Positions 7,157 through 15,806 of a stretch of DNA of 17,525 bases are shown here, one piece after another. The notes beneath the pieces were generated by a model that had not been told where the DNA came from, ran no database searches, and worked only from the letters and a program-made list of their open reading frames with translations. The first letter of the stretch is position 1. Each line of letters starts with the position of its first letter. The stretch comes from Alphaproteobacteria bacterium (lineage in GTDB: Bacteria; Pseudomonadota; Alphaproteobacteria; RS24), in NCBI GenBank assembly GCA_029248825.1, contig JAQWIP010000069.1, positions 1 through 17,525 of the forward strand, given 5' to 3'. The position numbers were made by a program, and so were the translations under genes.

Positions 7157-7488
7157 TCCGCTGGGTGAATATATCTTTGGGGCTGCTGCTGGTTGTGTGC
7201 ATTGCGGCGCTCTATCACATTCGCTATTCGGCCGAAGCCGAAGCGCGGCTGGTGCGCCAAGTGGAACAGAAAATCAACCGCGAGCAAGACCGCCAGCGCA
7301 CCCTGCGCGCCGAGTGGAGCAGCCTCAACGACCCGCGTCGTTTGCAATTGCTGTCGCGCCATTATTTGCAATTAGATTATCTCCGCCTGTCGCAAGTCGA
7401 AGACATGCGCAGCCAGGAAACGCAAACCATTCCGGTGATGTTAGTGCCGCAAAATACCAATACGGGAGGCGCTCATGAGCCGCGCTAA
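7153..7488 (+). CDS. ftsL: Cell division protein FtsL
   Basis: A 111-residue bitopic membrane protein of the divisome, which with FtsB and FtsQ scaffolds and activates the FtsW-FtsI synthase. A short N-terminus (MIRW) leads into one membrane helix (about residues 5-21, ISLGLLLVVCIAALY). A periplasmic coiled-coil segment of Arg/Gln/Glu-rich heptads follows (about 27-60, ARLVRQVEQKINREQDRQR), then the ...LNDPRRLQLLSRHYLQL motif that alphaproteobacterial FtsL proteins share. Identification rests on this layout plus position between rsmH and ftsI, because FtsL sequences diverge greatly. It starts by ATGA overlap with rsmH and overlaps ftsI by 14 bp. Confidence 0.88.
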   Translation: MIRWVNISLGLLLVVCIAALYHIRYSAEAEARLVRQVEQKINREQDRQRTLRAEWSSLNDPRRLQLLSRHYLQLDYLRLSQVEDMRSQETQTIPVMLVPQNTNTGGAHEPR

Positions 7489-9211
7489 ACTTCCCGTGGT
7501 GGCGGCAGGCCGCGATTGGGCTGCGGCTCTGGGCGGGCGTTTGAACGCTGCGCCTGCGGGTCTCTCGGAACATGCCGTGGAAGTGACGCGCAATCGTTTG
7601 CGCTTGGCTTTGGTTTGCTTCGTTCTTATTTTCACCGGTTTGGCGGGGCGTCTGGTGCAATTGACGGTATTGGAAAATCAGCCGGCTTGGCAGGCTGGCG
7701 CGCAGAAACAACAACGCATGTTGCGCCCGACGATTTTAGACCGCAATGGCATTGTCTTGGCGACACAAATTTCTACTGTGACGCTGGGCGCCGATGTGGC
7801 GATGATTGACGATGGCCCCGAAATGGCGGCGCGTTTGAAAGAGATTTTGCCAGATTTAAATCAGCCCCGCGCGGCGCGTTTATTGTCGGGCAAGCACCGT
7901 TATGTCGATTTGAAATCGGGTCTGACGCCAGCGCAAAAGCAAGCCACTTTGGCGTTTGGCGATCCGGCCTTGAAGCTGACGCGCGCCAGCAGTCGGGTCT
8001 ATCCGACGGGTCATGTGATGGCGCATAGCGTCGGTTTTACCAGCTCTGATATGCGCGGCCTTGCGGGGTTGGAGCTTTATCTCGACCGGCTGATGGAAGA
8101 CGAAGGTTTTGAGGGCGTGTTGGAAAGCAGCCTAGATGTGCGCGTGCAACATAATGTGCGCGATGTCTTACAAGAGGCGATGCTCAAACACCAAGCCAAG
8201 GCGGTTGGGGCGATTGTTGTCGATGTGCATTCGGGCGAAATTATCTCGCTGGTCTCGCTGCCCGATTTCGATGCCAATGACCCGATGGCGCAGGGTCGCA
8301 AGTCGCATTTCAATACGATTACGTCGGGCGTTTATGAGCTAGGTTCCATTTTTAAAGTGTTCACCGCCGCCATGGCCTTGGATACGGGCTTGGTTGGCGA
8401 AGACGAGGTTTTCGATGCGCGCGAGCCGATTAAAATTGGTCGCAAAACTTTCGACGACGACCACGGCCAAGAGCGTGTTTTATCGATGGATGAGGTGATT
8501 ATTCATTCGTCGAATATTGGCGCCGTTCAAATGGCCATGCGCGTACCTGCCGATGTGCATTACGAATTTATTGGCAAACTAGGGTTTCTAGATTCTGTAC
8601 CGTTTGAATTGCCAGAGAGTGCCGAGCCGCTCATCCCCGCGCGCTGGACGGATATTGAACGCGCGACATCCTCGTTTGGCTATAGTTTTTCGGTCTCGCC
8701 TCTGGCTGCCGTTATGGCTGGCGCGGCCATGGTTAATGGCGGGGTTTTATATGAGCCGAGCTTGCGCAAAGTGGGCTTGCCCGTCGGCGAGCGGATTATC
8801 GCAGCCGAAACCAGTCGGTCGGTGCGCCGCATGATGCGCTCGGTCGTCACCCATGGCACGGGGCGCCAAGCCAATGTGCCGGGCTATCAGATTTTGGGCA
8901 AAACCGGCACGGCCGAAAAACACACCGTGGGCGGCTATAATAAAGAAGCCTTGGTGACCTCCTTTTTGGGCGCGTTTCCAGCGCGCGCGCCGCGCTATGC
9001 CATGTTGGTCATGTTCGATGAGCCTCAAGGCCACGCCGAAACCTATGGCCATAGTCAAGCGGGTTGGAATGCCGCCCCCGCCGCAGGCGAGATTGTGCGC
9101 CGCACGGCCAGCCTTCTGGGCGTTTTACCGCGTGCCGAAGTTCCGGCGGAGCAAGCGGCTGTGGAACCGACAAATCGCTCGGTCGAGGAGGTGGCTTATG
9201 CGCCTCGATGA
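7475..9211 (+). CDS. ftsI: Septal peptidoglycan transpeptidase FtsI (PBP3)
   Basis: A 578-residue class B penicillin-binding protein that crosslinks septal peptidoglycan in the periplasm as partner of FtsW. There is a cytoplasmic N-terminus of about 42 residues, one membrane helix (about 43-61, LALVCFVLIFTGLAGRLVQL), the PBP dimer/pedestal domain starting at RPTILDRNGIVLA, and a transpeptidase domain. The active-site motifs are complete: S291-I-F-K (nucleophile Ser291), S345-S-N and K476-T-G-T. Length matches E. coli FtsI (588). The start at 7475 is supported by GGGAGG at 7464-7469, 5 bases upstream; it overlaps ftsL by 14 bp. The end overlaps murE by 14 bp. A C-terminal tail of about 40 residues after the domain (PRAEVPAEQAAVEPT...) looks unstructured. 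Confidence 0.96.
   Translation: MSRAKLPVVAAGRDWAAALGGRLNAAPAGLSEHAVEVTRNRLRLALVCFVLIFTGLAGRLVQLTVLENQPAWQAGAQKQQRMLRPTILDRNGIVLATQISTVTLGADVAMIDDGPEMAARLKEILPDLNQPRAARLLSGKHRYVDLKSGLTPAQKQATLAFGDPALKLTRASSRVYPTGHVMAHSVGFTSSDMRGLAGLELYLDRLMEDEGFEGVLESSLDVRVQHNVRDVLQEAMLKHQAKAVGAIVVDVHSGEIISLVSLPDFDANDPMAQGRKSHFNTITSGVYELGSIFKVFTAAMALDTGLVGEDEVFDAREPIKIGRKTFDDDHGQERVLSMDEVIIHSSNIGAVQMAMRVPADVHYEFIGKLGFLDSVPFELPESAEPLIPARWTDIERATSSFGYSFSVSPLAAVMAGAAMVNGGVLYEPSLRKVGLPVGERIIAAETSRSVRRMMRSVVTHGTGRQANVPGYQILGKTGTAEKHTVGGYNKEALVTSFLGAFPARAPRYAMLVMFDEPQGHAETYGHSQAGWNAAPAAGEIVRRTASLLGVLPRAEVPAEQAAVEPTNRSVEEVAYAPR
9185..9191 (+). promoter_or_regulatory. murE ribosome binding site (fixes start)
   Basis: GAGGAGG lies inside the end of ftsI, 6 bases before the ATG at 9198. 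It settles the murE start, because the frame stays open upstream to 8997 where it would only overlap ftsI. Confidence 0.8.
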
Positions 9212-10676
9212 ATTGAGCCCGAAGCAGAATTTTGCAGGTGCCAGCGCCATGGCCTCGCTAGAAGTGCGCGGCCTCAGTGCCGATAGCCGCAGTGTGCAAC
9301 CTGGATATTTATTTGCCGCTTTGCCCGGCACACAAGTCGATGGTCAGGCTTTCATCGGCCAAGCGATTGAAAACGGCGCGACCGCGATTTTGGCGCGCGA
9401 GCCTTTATTGGCGCAGCCCTTGCATGGCGATGTGGCTTTTGTTTCCAGCGATAATCCGCATCGCGATTTGGCTCATATGGCGGCGCGGTTTTTTGAGTTT
9501 CAGCCGCCTCATATTGGCTGCATTACCGGCACCAATGGCAAAACATCGACGGCCAGTTTCTTGCGCCAATTGCTCGCCGCCCAAGGCCATAAGGCCGCGG
9601 CTATGGGAACGCTTGGCGTTGAGGCCGATGGCTATTTTGAGCCGCTGCATCACACCACTCCAGACCCCGTTCGCTTGCATGCGAGTTTGCGCGATTTGAG
9701 CGCGCATGGCGTCACGCATGTTGCGATGGAGGCTTCGAGCCACGGATTGGCGCAACATCGGATGGATGGCGTGCAAGTTGAAGTGGCGGGTTTCACCAAT
9801 TTATCGCGCGACCATTTAGATTATCACGCCACGCCCGAAGCCTATGAAGCGGCCAAGCAACGCTTGTTCACCGAGTTGTTGCGCGAGGGCGGAACGGCCG
9901 TGATTACGGGCAGTCATGCCTCGGGCGAGCGCTTGCAAGCGCTTTGCGAAAGCGCGGGTCGTGCCGCCGTGATGGTCGGTCGCCGCGAAGATAACGTTTA
10001 TGTAAACGTCCGCGCGCACACGGCCACAGGCTTGCAGCTCGAGGTTACTTTGAACGGCCACTCGCAAATCCTCGCCGTGCCGCTCATCGGCGATTTCCAA
10101 ACAGAAAACCTCGCCTTGGCCTTGGGCATGGCGCAAGCTTTCGGCGTTCCAGATACAGATTTATTCGCCGCTTGCGCGCATGTGCAAGCGCCGCGCGGGC
10201 GCATGCAATTTGTCGGTCGCTCGCAAACTGGCGCCAGTGTTTACGTCGATTACGCGCACACCCCAGACGCGCTCGACAATGCGCTGCAAGCCTTGCGCGC
10301 GCATCTGCCGACCCAAGGAAACTTATCCGTGCTGTTTGGTTGTGGCGGCGATCGCGATGCGGGCAAGCGCCCTGAAATGGGCAAGCTGGCTGCGGCCAAA
10401 GCCGATAGCGTTTTTGTGACCGATGATAATCCGCGCCAAGAAACACCTGCCAGCATTCGCGCGGCCATTCTCGCGGCCTGCCCGGAGGCGCAAGAAATCG
10501 CCGACCGTGGGCAAGCCATTGGCGCCATTATCGATGCGGCGCAAAGTGATGACATTGTTCTGCTGGCGGGGAAAGGCCATGAAGGCGGACAGATTATCGG
10601 CGACACAATTTTGCCATTTGATGATGCTCTGGTAGCGCAATCACATCTTTCTAAGAAAGGGGGTCAGCATGGCTAA
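9198..10676 (+). CDS. murE: UDP-MurNAc-L-Ala-D-Glu:meso-DAP ligase MurE
   Basis: A 492-residue cytoplasmic Mur ligase that adds the third stem-peptide residue. The N-terminal UDP-substrate domain has SADSRSVQPGYLFAALPG. The ATP P-loop is G111-T-N-G-K115-T-S. NLSRDHLDYHATPEAYEAAKQRLF carries the Mg-binding His/Asp region and the Lys expected to be carbamylated. The C-terminal domain contains VYVDYAHTPDALDNAL and D410-N-P-R413. The DNPR motif marks meso-diaminopimelate rather than L-lysine specificity, as expected in a Gram-negative. Length is close to E. coli MurE (495). The start at 9198 is set by a GAGGAGG site, giving a 14-bp overlap with ftsI. The end overlaps murF by 8 bp. Confidence 0.96.
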   Translation: MRLDELSPKQNFAGASAMASLEVRGLSADSRSVQPGYLFAALPGTQVDGQAFIGQAIENGATAILAREPLLAQPLHGDVAFVSSDNPHRDLAHMAARFFEFQPPHIGCITGTNGKTSTASFLRQLLAAQGHKAAAMGTLGVEADGYFEPLHHTTPDPVRLHASLRDLSAHGVTHVAMEASSHGLAQHRMDGVQVEVAGFTNLSRDHLDYHATPEAYEAAKQRLFTELLREGGTAVITGSHASGERLQALCESAGRAAVMVGRREDNVYVNVRAHTATGLQLEVTLNGHSQILAVPLIGDFQTENLALALGMAQAFGVPDTDLFAACAHVQAPRGRMQFVGRSQTGASVYVDYAHTPDALDNALQALRAHLPTQGNLSVLFGCGGDRDAGKRPEMGKLAAAKADSVFVTDDNPRQETPASIRAAILAACPEAQEIADRGQAIGAIIDAAQSDDIVLLAGKGHEGGQIIGDTILPFDDALVAQSHLSKKGGQHG

Positions 10677-12117
10677 TCCTCTCTGGAAAGGCTCGCAAGT
10701 GATAGCTGCTTTGGCGGCGCATCTGGTGGAAGGCAGCGAAACGCTGTCGCGCGATTGGATAGCCAATGGCGTTTCCATCGATACCCGCGACTTAAAAGCA
10801 GGCGATATTTTCGTCGCCTTGCCCGGAGAAAACGTCGATGGGCATGACTATGTCGAGGCGGCTTTTGAGGCCGGTGCCACGGCGGCTCTCGTGCGCCCTG
10901 ATTTCGCCAGCGACAAACTGTCGGCCAAAGCTGTGGTCTTGCCGGTGTTGGATGTTTTGGGCGCGCTGGAAGCCTTGGGTCGTGCGGCGCGCGCGCGCAG
11001 CCAAGCGCATATTATCGGCGTCACGGGCAGCGTAGGCAAAACCAGCGTCAAAGAAACCTTGGCCGTGGCACTGGCAAAAAGCGGCACGGTGCATGCCTCG
11101 GAACGCTCGTTCAACAATCATATCGGCGTGCCGCTCAGCTTAGCGCGGCTTTCGGCAGAGGCCGATTTCGCGGTGTTTGAACTGGGCATGAACCATGCTG
11201 GCGAGCTAACGGATTTGGCGGATATGGTGCGCCCGCATTGCGCCATCATCACCACGATTGGCACGGCGCATATCGAAAATTTTGCGGATATGACGGCTCT
11301 GGCGCGCGCCAAGGCCGAGATATTCAGCGGTCTGGTAGAGCGCGGCACCGCCATTTTGCCGCGCGACAATGCTCATTATGAGGCGCTGAAACAGGCGGCG
11401 GGCAAGGCGCATGTGATTGCCTTTTCGGCCGAAGGCGACCCGCAAGCTCAGGCGATGACGGCGCAAGTGAAATTGCATGATACGTGCAGCTGTGTCACCG
11501 CGCATATTCTTGGCCAAGATGTGATTTACAAAATCGGCACGCCGGGCGCCCATCACGTGGCCAATAGTTTGGCGGTCTTAGCGGCGGTGCAAAATGCGGG
11601 CGCTGATTTGGCGCTGGCGGCTTTATCTTTAGCCGACCATGAGGGGCTTTCGGGGCGCGGGCGTCGCTATCGGCTTGGCGAAGACGAGGCGGCCATCACG
11701 CTGATTGACGAAAGTTACAATGCCAATCCAACCTCCATGGCGGCGGCGTTGAAAGCGCTGGGACTGGCGCCTCGTTTAGGGCGGGGTCGGCGCATTGCGG
11801 TGCTGGGTGATATGGCCGAATTGGGCAAAGACGCGCCGGCGCTTCATGCCGCTTTGGCGCAAACCATCGAGCAAGCCGATATTGATTTGGTGCTGACCTG
11901 TGGCGAGTTGATGGTGCATTTGCACAATCATTTACCGCCCGGTCGCATGGGGCCGCATGTCGGCACAACAGAAGAAATGATGGAAAGTCTCAACCGAGAT
12001 TTACGCGCCAATGATGTGGTGATGGTGAAGGGCTCTCATTCCAGTGGTATGGGAAAGCTGGTCGACGCCTTACTTGAAACATCTGCGGCAGAGATAAAAA
12101 AAGCGAGGGTCGGATAA
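10669..12117 (+). CDS. murF: UDP-MurNAc-tripeptide:D-Ala-D-Ala ligase MurF
   Basis: A 482-residue Mur ligase that attaches D-Ala-D-Ala to complete the UDP-MurNAc-pentapeptide. The N-terminal domain has GVSIDTRDLKAGDIFVALPG and the next conserved block DGHDYVEAAFEAGA. The P-loop is G120-S-V-G-K124-T-S, the GSVGKTS form typical of MurF, followed by SFNNHIGVPLSL and FELGMNHAGEL, both family signatures. The C-terminal domain has LIDESYNANPTSM and VLGDMAELG. The ATG at 10669 is 5 bases after AAGGGGG (10657-10663) and overlaps murE by 8 bp. The stop forms TAATG with mraY (1-base overlap). Confidence 0.96.
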   Translation: MANPLWKGSQVIAALAAHLVEGSETLSRDWIANGVSIDTRDLKAGDIFVALPGENVDGHDYVEAAFEAGATAALVRPDFASDKLSAKAVVLPVLDVLGALEALGRAARARSQAHIIGVTGSVGKTSVKETLAVALAKSGTVHASERSFNNHIGVPLSLARLSAEADFAVFELGMNHAGELTDLADMVRPHCAIITTIGTAHIENFADMTALARAKAEIFSGLVERGTAILPRDNAHYEALKQAAGKAHVIAFSAEGDPQAQAMTAQVKLHDTCSCVTAHILGQDVIYKIGTPGAHHVANSLAVLAAVQNAGADLALAALSLADHEGLSGRGRRYRLGEDEAAITLIDESYNANPTSMAAALKALGLAPRLGRGRRIAVLGDMAELGKDAPALHAALAQTIEQADIDLVLTCGELMVHLHNHLPPGRMGPHVGTTEEMMESLNRDLRANDVVMVKGSHSSGMGKLVDALLETSAAEIKKARVG

Positions 12118-13208
12118 TGCTTTATGAATTCATGCTGTATTTCAGCGAACAAGTGCCAGGCGCCAATCTGTTCAATTACATCACGTTTCGCGCAGGCGGT
12201 GCGGTGATGACCTCTTTGCTCATCAGCTTTCTGCTCGGCCCTTGGATGATTGGCGCTTTGCGCGCCCGCCAAGGCAAAGGACAGCCGATCCGCGAAGATG
12301 GCCCGCAATCGCATTTGGTTACCAAAGTCGGCACGCCGACCATGGGCGGCTTGCTGATTTTGCTGGGCGCGCTCGGTTCGACTTTGATTTGGGGCAATCT
12401 GACCAATCCGTTTTTATGGATTGTGCTGCTGACCACAACCGGCTTTGGCATTATTGGTTTTGCCGATGATTATCTAAAACTGCGCGGCGGCTCGAGTGCG
12501 GGTGTGCCGGGTCGGGTGAAATTGATATTTGAATCGCTCGTCGCCATTTGCTCGGTTCTGGCCATCAGCCATTATCTGCCGGAGCCTTTGTCGACCAGCT
12601 ATGCCATTCCTTTCTTGAAAGACGTGCTGTTGCCGCTGGGCTTGCCGCTTTATTTATTCGCTGGCCTGATTGTGATGGTCGGCGCGTCCAATGCGGTCAA
12701 TCTAACCGATGGTCTGGACGGTCTGGCGATTGTGCCGACGATGATTGCGGCCGCGAGTTTTGGCTTTATTGCTTATCTGGTTGGCAATGCGATTTTCGCC
12801 AATTATCTGCAAGTCCATTACGTGCCTGGCACGGGCGAGCTGGCGGTCTTTTGCTGCGCTCTCATTGGCTCTGGCTTAGGTTTCCTTTGGTATAATGCGC
12901 CACCGGCGGCGGTTTTCATGGGCGACACGGGGTCGCTGGCTTTGGGCGGCGCGCTGGGGTCCATCGCCGTGGCCACCAAACATGAATTGGTGCTGGCGAT
13001 TATCGGCGGGTTATTTGTCTTAGAAGCGGTCTCGGTGATTGTGCAAGTGGCCTCGTTCAAGCTCACGGGCAAACGGGTTTTCGCCATGGCGCCTTTGCAC
13101 CATCACTTCGAGCAGCGCGGCTGGGCCGAGCCGACGATTGTTATTCGGTTCTGGATTATCTCCGTCATTCTCGCCCTCATCGGGCTGGCTACGTTGAAGC
13201 TGAGGTAG
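12117..13208 (+). CDS. mraY: Phospho-MurNAc-pentapeptide transferase MraY
   Basis: A 363-residue polytopic inner-membrane enzyme, with about ten helices, that transfers phospho-MurNAc-pentapeptide to undecaprenyl phosphate to form lipid I. Signature elements are GTPTMGGLLIL near helix 2, the paired aspartates in GFADDYLKL, NLTDGLDGLAI, FMGDTGSLALGGALG, and the catalytic-loop HHHFE near the C-terminus. Length is the normal 360 of the family. GAGGG (12105-12109) precedes the ATG, which shares its first base with the murF stop (TAATG at 12115-12119). It ends 4 bp before murD, the only junction in this operon without an overlap. Confidence 0.97.
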   Translation: MLYEFMLYFSEQVPGANLFNYITFRAGGAVMTSLLISFLLGPWMIGALRARQGKGQPIREDGPQSHLVTKVGTPTMGGLLILLGALGSTLIWGNLTNPFLWIVLLTTTGFGIIGFADDYLKLRGGSSAGVPGRVKLIFESLVAICSVLAISHYLPEPLSTSYAIPFLKDVLLPLGLPLYLFAGLIVMVGASNAVNLTDGLDGLAIVPTMIAAASFGFIAYLVGNAIFANYLQVHYVPGTGELAVFCCALIGSGLGFLWYNAPPAAVFMGDTGSLALGGALGSIAVATKHELVLAIIGGLFVLEAVSVIVQVASFKLTGKRVFAMAPLHHHFEQRGWAEPTIVIRFWIISVILALIGLATLKLR

Positions 13209-13212
13209 GTCT

Positions 13213-14634
13213 ATGATGCAGCTTCCCAAACTCACTGGTGAAACCGCCGTCTTCGGACTGGGCCGCTCTGGTCTGGCTTGTGTGGCGTCGCTGGTGGCTG
13301 CGGGAAATCAGGTGGTGGCTTGGGATGACCGCGCGGCGCCGCGCGCGCAAGCCGAAAAATTGGGCGCGCGGGTGCGAGATTTGACCGAGGATTTCGCCAC
13401 GCCGACGCAATTGATTGTTAGCCCCGGCGTGCCATTGACCCATCCCGCCCCGCACCCGATTGTGCTGGCGGCGCGCGCGTTGGGCTGTGCGGTTTTGGGC
13501 GATATGGATTTATTCTCCATGGCGCTAGAGGCTTCGGGCTTGCGCGACAAGGCGACGATACTCGGCATTACCGGCACCAATGGAAAATCGACCACCACGG
13601 CTTTGGTCTGCCACATGCTGCAATCGGCGGGTCTGCCGGTTCATATGGGCGGCAATATCGGCACGCCGGTTTTGCAATTGCCACTGCCAGAGGCGTCGGC
13701 GCAAAACACGATTTACGTTCTCGAGCTATCGTCTTATCAGCTCGACCTCAATCGTCAGCTGCACTGTGATATCGGTGTGATGTTAAACCTCACGCCAGAC
13801 CACCTAGACCGGCACGGCGATATGGCGGGCTATGCGCGCGCCAAACAAGCTCTATTTGAAAATGGCAAATGCCAGACTTTGCGCGTCATCGGCACGCAGG
13901 ATGCGCCAAGCCGCGAGATGGCGCAGGCGCATCGGCATGAAAATCTAATCACGATTTCCAGCGCCCCTAGCGAGGGCGATATTCATTTCGCGCAAGGGCG
14001 ACTGAACTATGGCGCTGGCGAGACGCTTGATTTGCAAAATTGTGCAGCCCTTCGCGGCGCCCATAACGGCCAAAACGCTGCCGCCGCTTTGGCCATTGGG
14101 CAAAGCTTGGGGCTGAGCGATGCCGCGATTGCCAATAGTTTCGAGAGTTTTGGCGGCATGGCGCATCGCTTGCAATCGGTGGCGCATCACGGCGCATTGC
14201 ATTTTGTTAACGATAGCAAAGCCACCAATGCGGAGGCGACCCGTCACGCGCTGGCGGCCTTTGATAATATTTACTGGATTGCAGGTGGGGTGGCCAAAGC
14301 GGGGGGTATTTCCAACCTGAAGCCGCAATTTGCCAATGTGCGCGCCGCCTATCTGATTGGCGAAGCGGGCGAGGATTTTGCCCAAACACTGACGGATACG
14401 ATGACAGATACGATGCCGGATAAAATGCCAGTAGCGATATCTCAAACCATCGATAAAGCGGTGAGCCAAGCGGCCGAGCAAGCCCAAGCCGATGCGCTCA
14501 GCCAAGCGACGATTTTACTGTCACCTGCCTGTGCGTCTTTCGACCAATTCGAAGATTTCGAAGCGCGCGGTCTGGCGTTTCAAGCCGCGGTTGCCACTTG
14601 GGTGGCGGCACAAGAGAAAGGCGGTGCCGCATGA
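13213..14634 (+). CDS. murD: UDP-MurNAc-L-Ala:D-Glu ligase MurD
   Basis: A 473-residue Mur ligase that adds D-glutamate as the second stem-peptide residue. The N-terminal Rossmann-like domain has VFGLGRSGLACVASL and then VAWDD. The P-loop is GTNGKST with Lys125; LELSSYQLD and NLTPDHLDRHG follow, both MurD signatures, as is FVNDSKATNAEATRHAL in the C-terminal domain. It is about 35 residues longer than E. coli MurD (438). Part of the excess is a 12-bp tandem repeat at 14392-14427, encoding TDTM-TDTM-PDKM, and the Ala/Gln-rich helix that follows. ATG codons at 13213 and 13216 are adjacent and either may start; GAGG at 13202-13205 serves both. The stop overlaps ftsW by ATGA. Confidence 0.96.
   Translation: MMQLPKLTGETAVFGLGRSGLACVASLVAAGNQVVAWDDRAAPRAQAEKLGARVRDLTEDFATPTQLIVSPGVPLTHPAPHPIVLAARALGCAVLGDMDLFSMALEASGLRDKATILGITGTNGKSTTTALVCHMLQSAGLPVHMGGNIGTPVLQLPLPEASAQNTIYVLELSSYQLDLNRQLHCDIGVMLNLTPDHLDRHGDMAGYARAKQALFENGKCQTLRVIGTQDAPSREMAQAHRHENLITISSAPSEGDIHFAQGRLNYGAGETLDLQNCAALRGAHNGQNAAAALAIGQSLGLSDAAIANSFESFGGMAHRLQSVAHHGALHFVNDSKATNAEATRHALAAFDNIYWIAGGVAKAGGISNLKPQFANVRAAYLIGEAGEDFAQTLTDTMTDTMPDKMPVAISQTIDKAVSQAAEQAQADALSQATILLSPACASFDQFEDFEARGLAFQAAVATWVAAQEKGGAA
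14392..14427 (+). repeat. 12-bp tandem repeat inside murD (3 units)
   Basis: Units start at 14392, 14404 and 14416 and share the core GATACGATG, with the third as GATAAAATG. The repeat is in frame and encodes TDTM, TDTM and PDKM (residues 394-405 of MurD). It probably arose by slippage in a tolerant loop of the C-terminal domain. Confidence 0.75.
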
Positions 14635-15806
14635 GCCGTCTGTTTGCTCGCACCAATCGAGGCCTTCTGTCGCAATGGTGGTGGACGGTTGACCGCCAAA
14701 TGGTCGGCGGCGTTTTGGCGCTCATCGGCTTTGGCTATCTGATGGCTTTTGCCGCCAGCCCCGCCGTGGCGCAAACCATTGGCAAGTCGATTTATTATTT
14801 CGCCAATAAGCAATTTGTCTTTCTTTCCTTGGCGGGTTTTGTGTTTCTTGGCGTGTCGATGCTCTCGCCCAAGGCGATTAAATATTTCGCGCTGCTCTTG
14901 CTGGTCGGCGCGCTGGGCAGTGTTATCGCCACGCTGTTTTTTGGGGTCACCGTGAAGGGCGCGAGCCGCTGGTTGATTATCGCCGGAATATCCGTGCAAC
15001 CCTCCGAGGTGTTAAAACCTGCTTTCGTTGTGGTCACCGCTTGGTTGTTCGCGCGCCAAAGAGCCAAATTTGTGGCGCATGATATGTGGTTGGCGGTCGT
15101 GCTTCTGCTCGGCACTTGCGCCCTCTTGGCCATGCAGCCTGACTTCGGCCAAACCATTTTATTGGGATTGGTGTGGATGTGCCTGTTCTTTTTGTCGGGC
15201 GGGTCGATGAAATTAATCGCCGCCATGGCCAGCCTCGGTCTTTTGGCCGGCACATATGTTTACGCCACTTACGGCTATTTCCGCAGCCGCATCGACCGCT
15301 TCCTCGACCCCTCCACGGGCGACACCTATCAAGTGGATAAAGCCATGGATGCCATCCGCTCGGGCGGCATCACGGGTGTGGGGCCAGGCGATGGCCGCGT
15401 GAAATCCATCCTGCCCGATGCCCATGCTGATTATGTCTTCGCTGTCGCGGCCGAAGAGGGCGGGTTGATTATCGGCTGTTTCATTGTTTTCACTTTCGCG
15501 TTTTTGGTTTGGCGCGCGCTTTGGGCTTTGCGCGAAGAGCGCGAGCATTGGGTGCAATTGGCCGCCTCGGGGCTGATTTGCCTATTTGGCCTGCAAGCGA
15601 TTATCAATCTATCGGTCAATCTCAACCTCATGCCGTCCAAGGGCATGACTTTACCGTTTATTTCTTATGGCGGCTCGTCGCTTTTGGCCTCGGCCATTAC
15701 CATGGGCATGTTGGTCGGCTTAATGCGCCGCCGCGCCAGCTCCGACACACGTTTACGCACGCTGCCGACCCGCGGCACTCACTTACTGGCTGGAGGTCGC
15801 ACATGA
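14631..15806 (+). CDS. ftsW: Septal peptidoglycan glycosyltransferase FtsW
   Basis: A 391-residue SEDS-family membrane protein with about ten helices that polymerises lipid II at the septum together with FtsI. Conserved SEDS features are the GASRWLIIAGISVQPSE block after helix 4, the long periplasmic loop with RIDRFLDPSTGDTYQVDKA, GGITGVGPGDGRVKSILPDAHADYVFAVAAEEGG (containing the catalytic-loop aspartate), NLNLMPSKGMTLPFISYGGSS and the C-terminal Arg-rich end. The frame is open up to 14598, but the ATG at 14631 is chosen because it forms ATGA with the murD stop, has AAAGG upstream and begins MSRLFART as a normal cytoplasmic N-terminus. The stop overlaps murG by ATGA (15803-15806). Position inside the dcw cluster favours FtsW over RodA. 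Confidence 0.95.
   Translation: MSRLFARTNRGLLSQWWWTVDRQMVGGVLALIGFGYLMAFAASPAVAQTIGKSIYYFANKQFVFLSLAGFVFLGVSMLSPKAIKYFALLLLVGALGSVIATLFFGVTVKGASRWLIIAGISVQPSEVLKPAFVVVTAWLFARQRAKFVAHDMWLAVVLLLGTCALLAMQPDFGQTILLGLVWMCLFFLSGGSMKLIAAMASLGLLAGTYVYATYGYFRSRIDRFLDPSTGDTYQVDKAMDAIRSGGITGVGPGDGRVKSILPDAHADYVFAVAAEEGGLIIGCFIVFTFAFLVWRALWALREEREHWVQLAASGLICLFGLQAIINLSVNLNLMPSKGMTLPFISYGGSSLLASAITMGMLVGLMRRRASSDTRLRTLPTRGTHLLAGGRT
15792..15796 (+). promoter_or_regulatory. murG ribosome binding site (fixes start)
   Basis: GGAGG lies 6 bases before the ATG at 15803. It decides the murG start, because the frame is open far upstream (to 15509) within ftsW. Confidence 0.8.

Noticed and set aside
8997..9197. 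Upstream extension of murE
   Set aside because: It lies wholly inside ftsI and encodes no family-like residues, while a GAGGAGG site precedes the ATG at 9198.
13945..14505. 186-codon minus-strand frame inside murD
   Set aside because: Antisense shadow; MurD motifs continue through the region on the + strand.
15509..15802. Upstream extension of murG
   Set aside because: It lies inside ftsW; the GGAGG site and the ATGA junction support the start at 15803.
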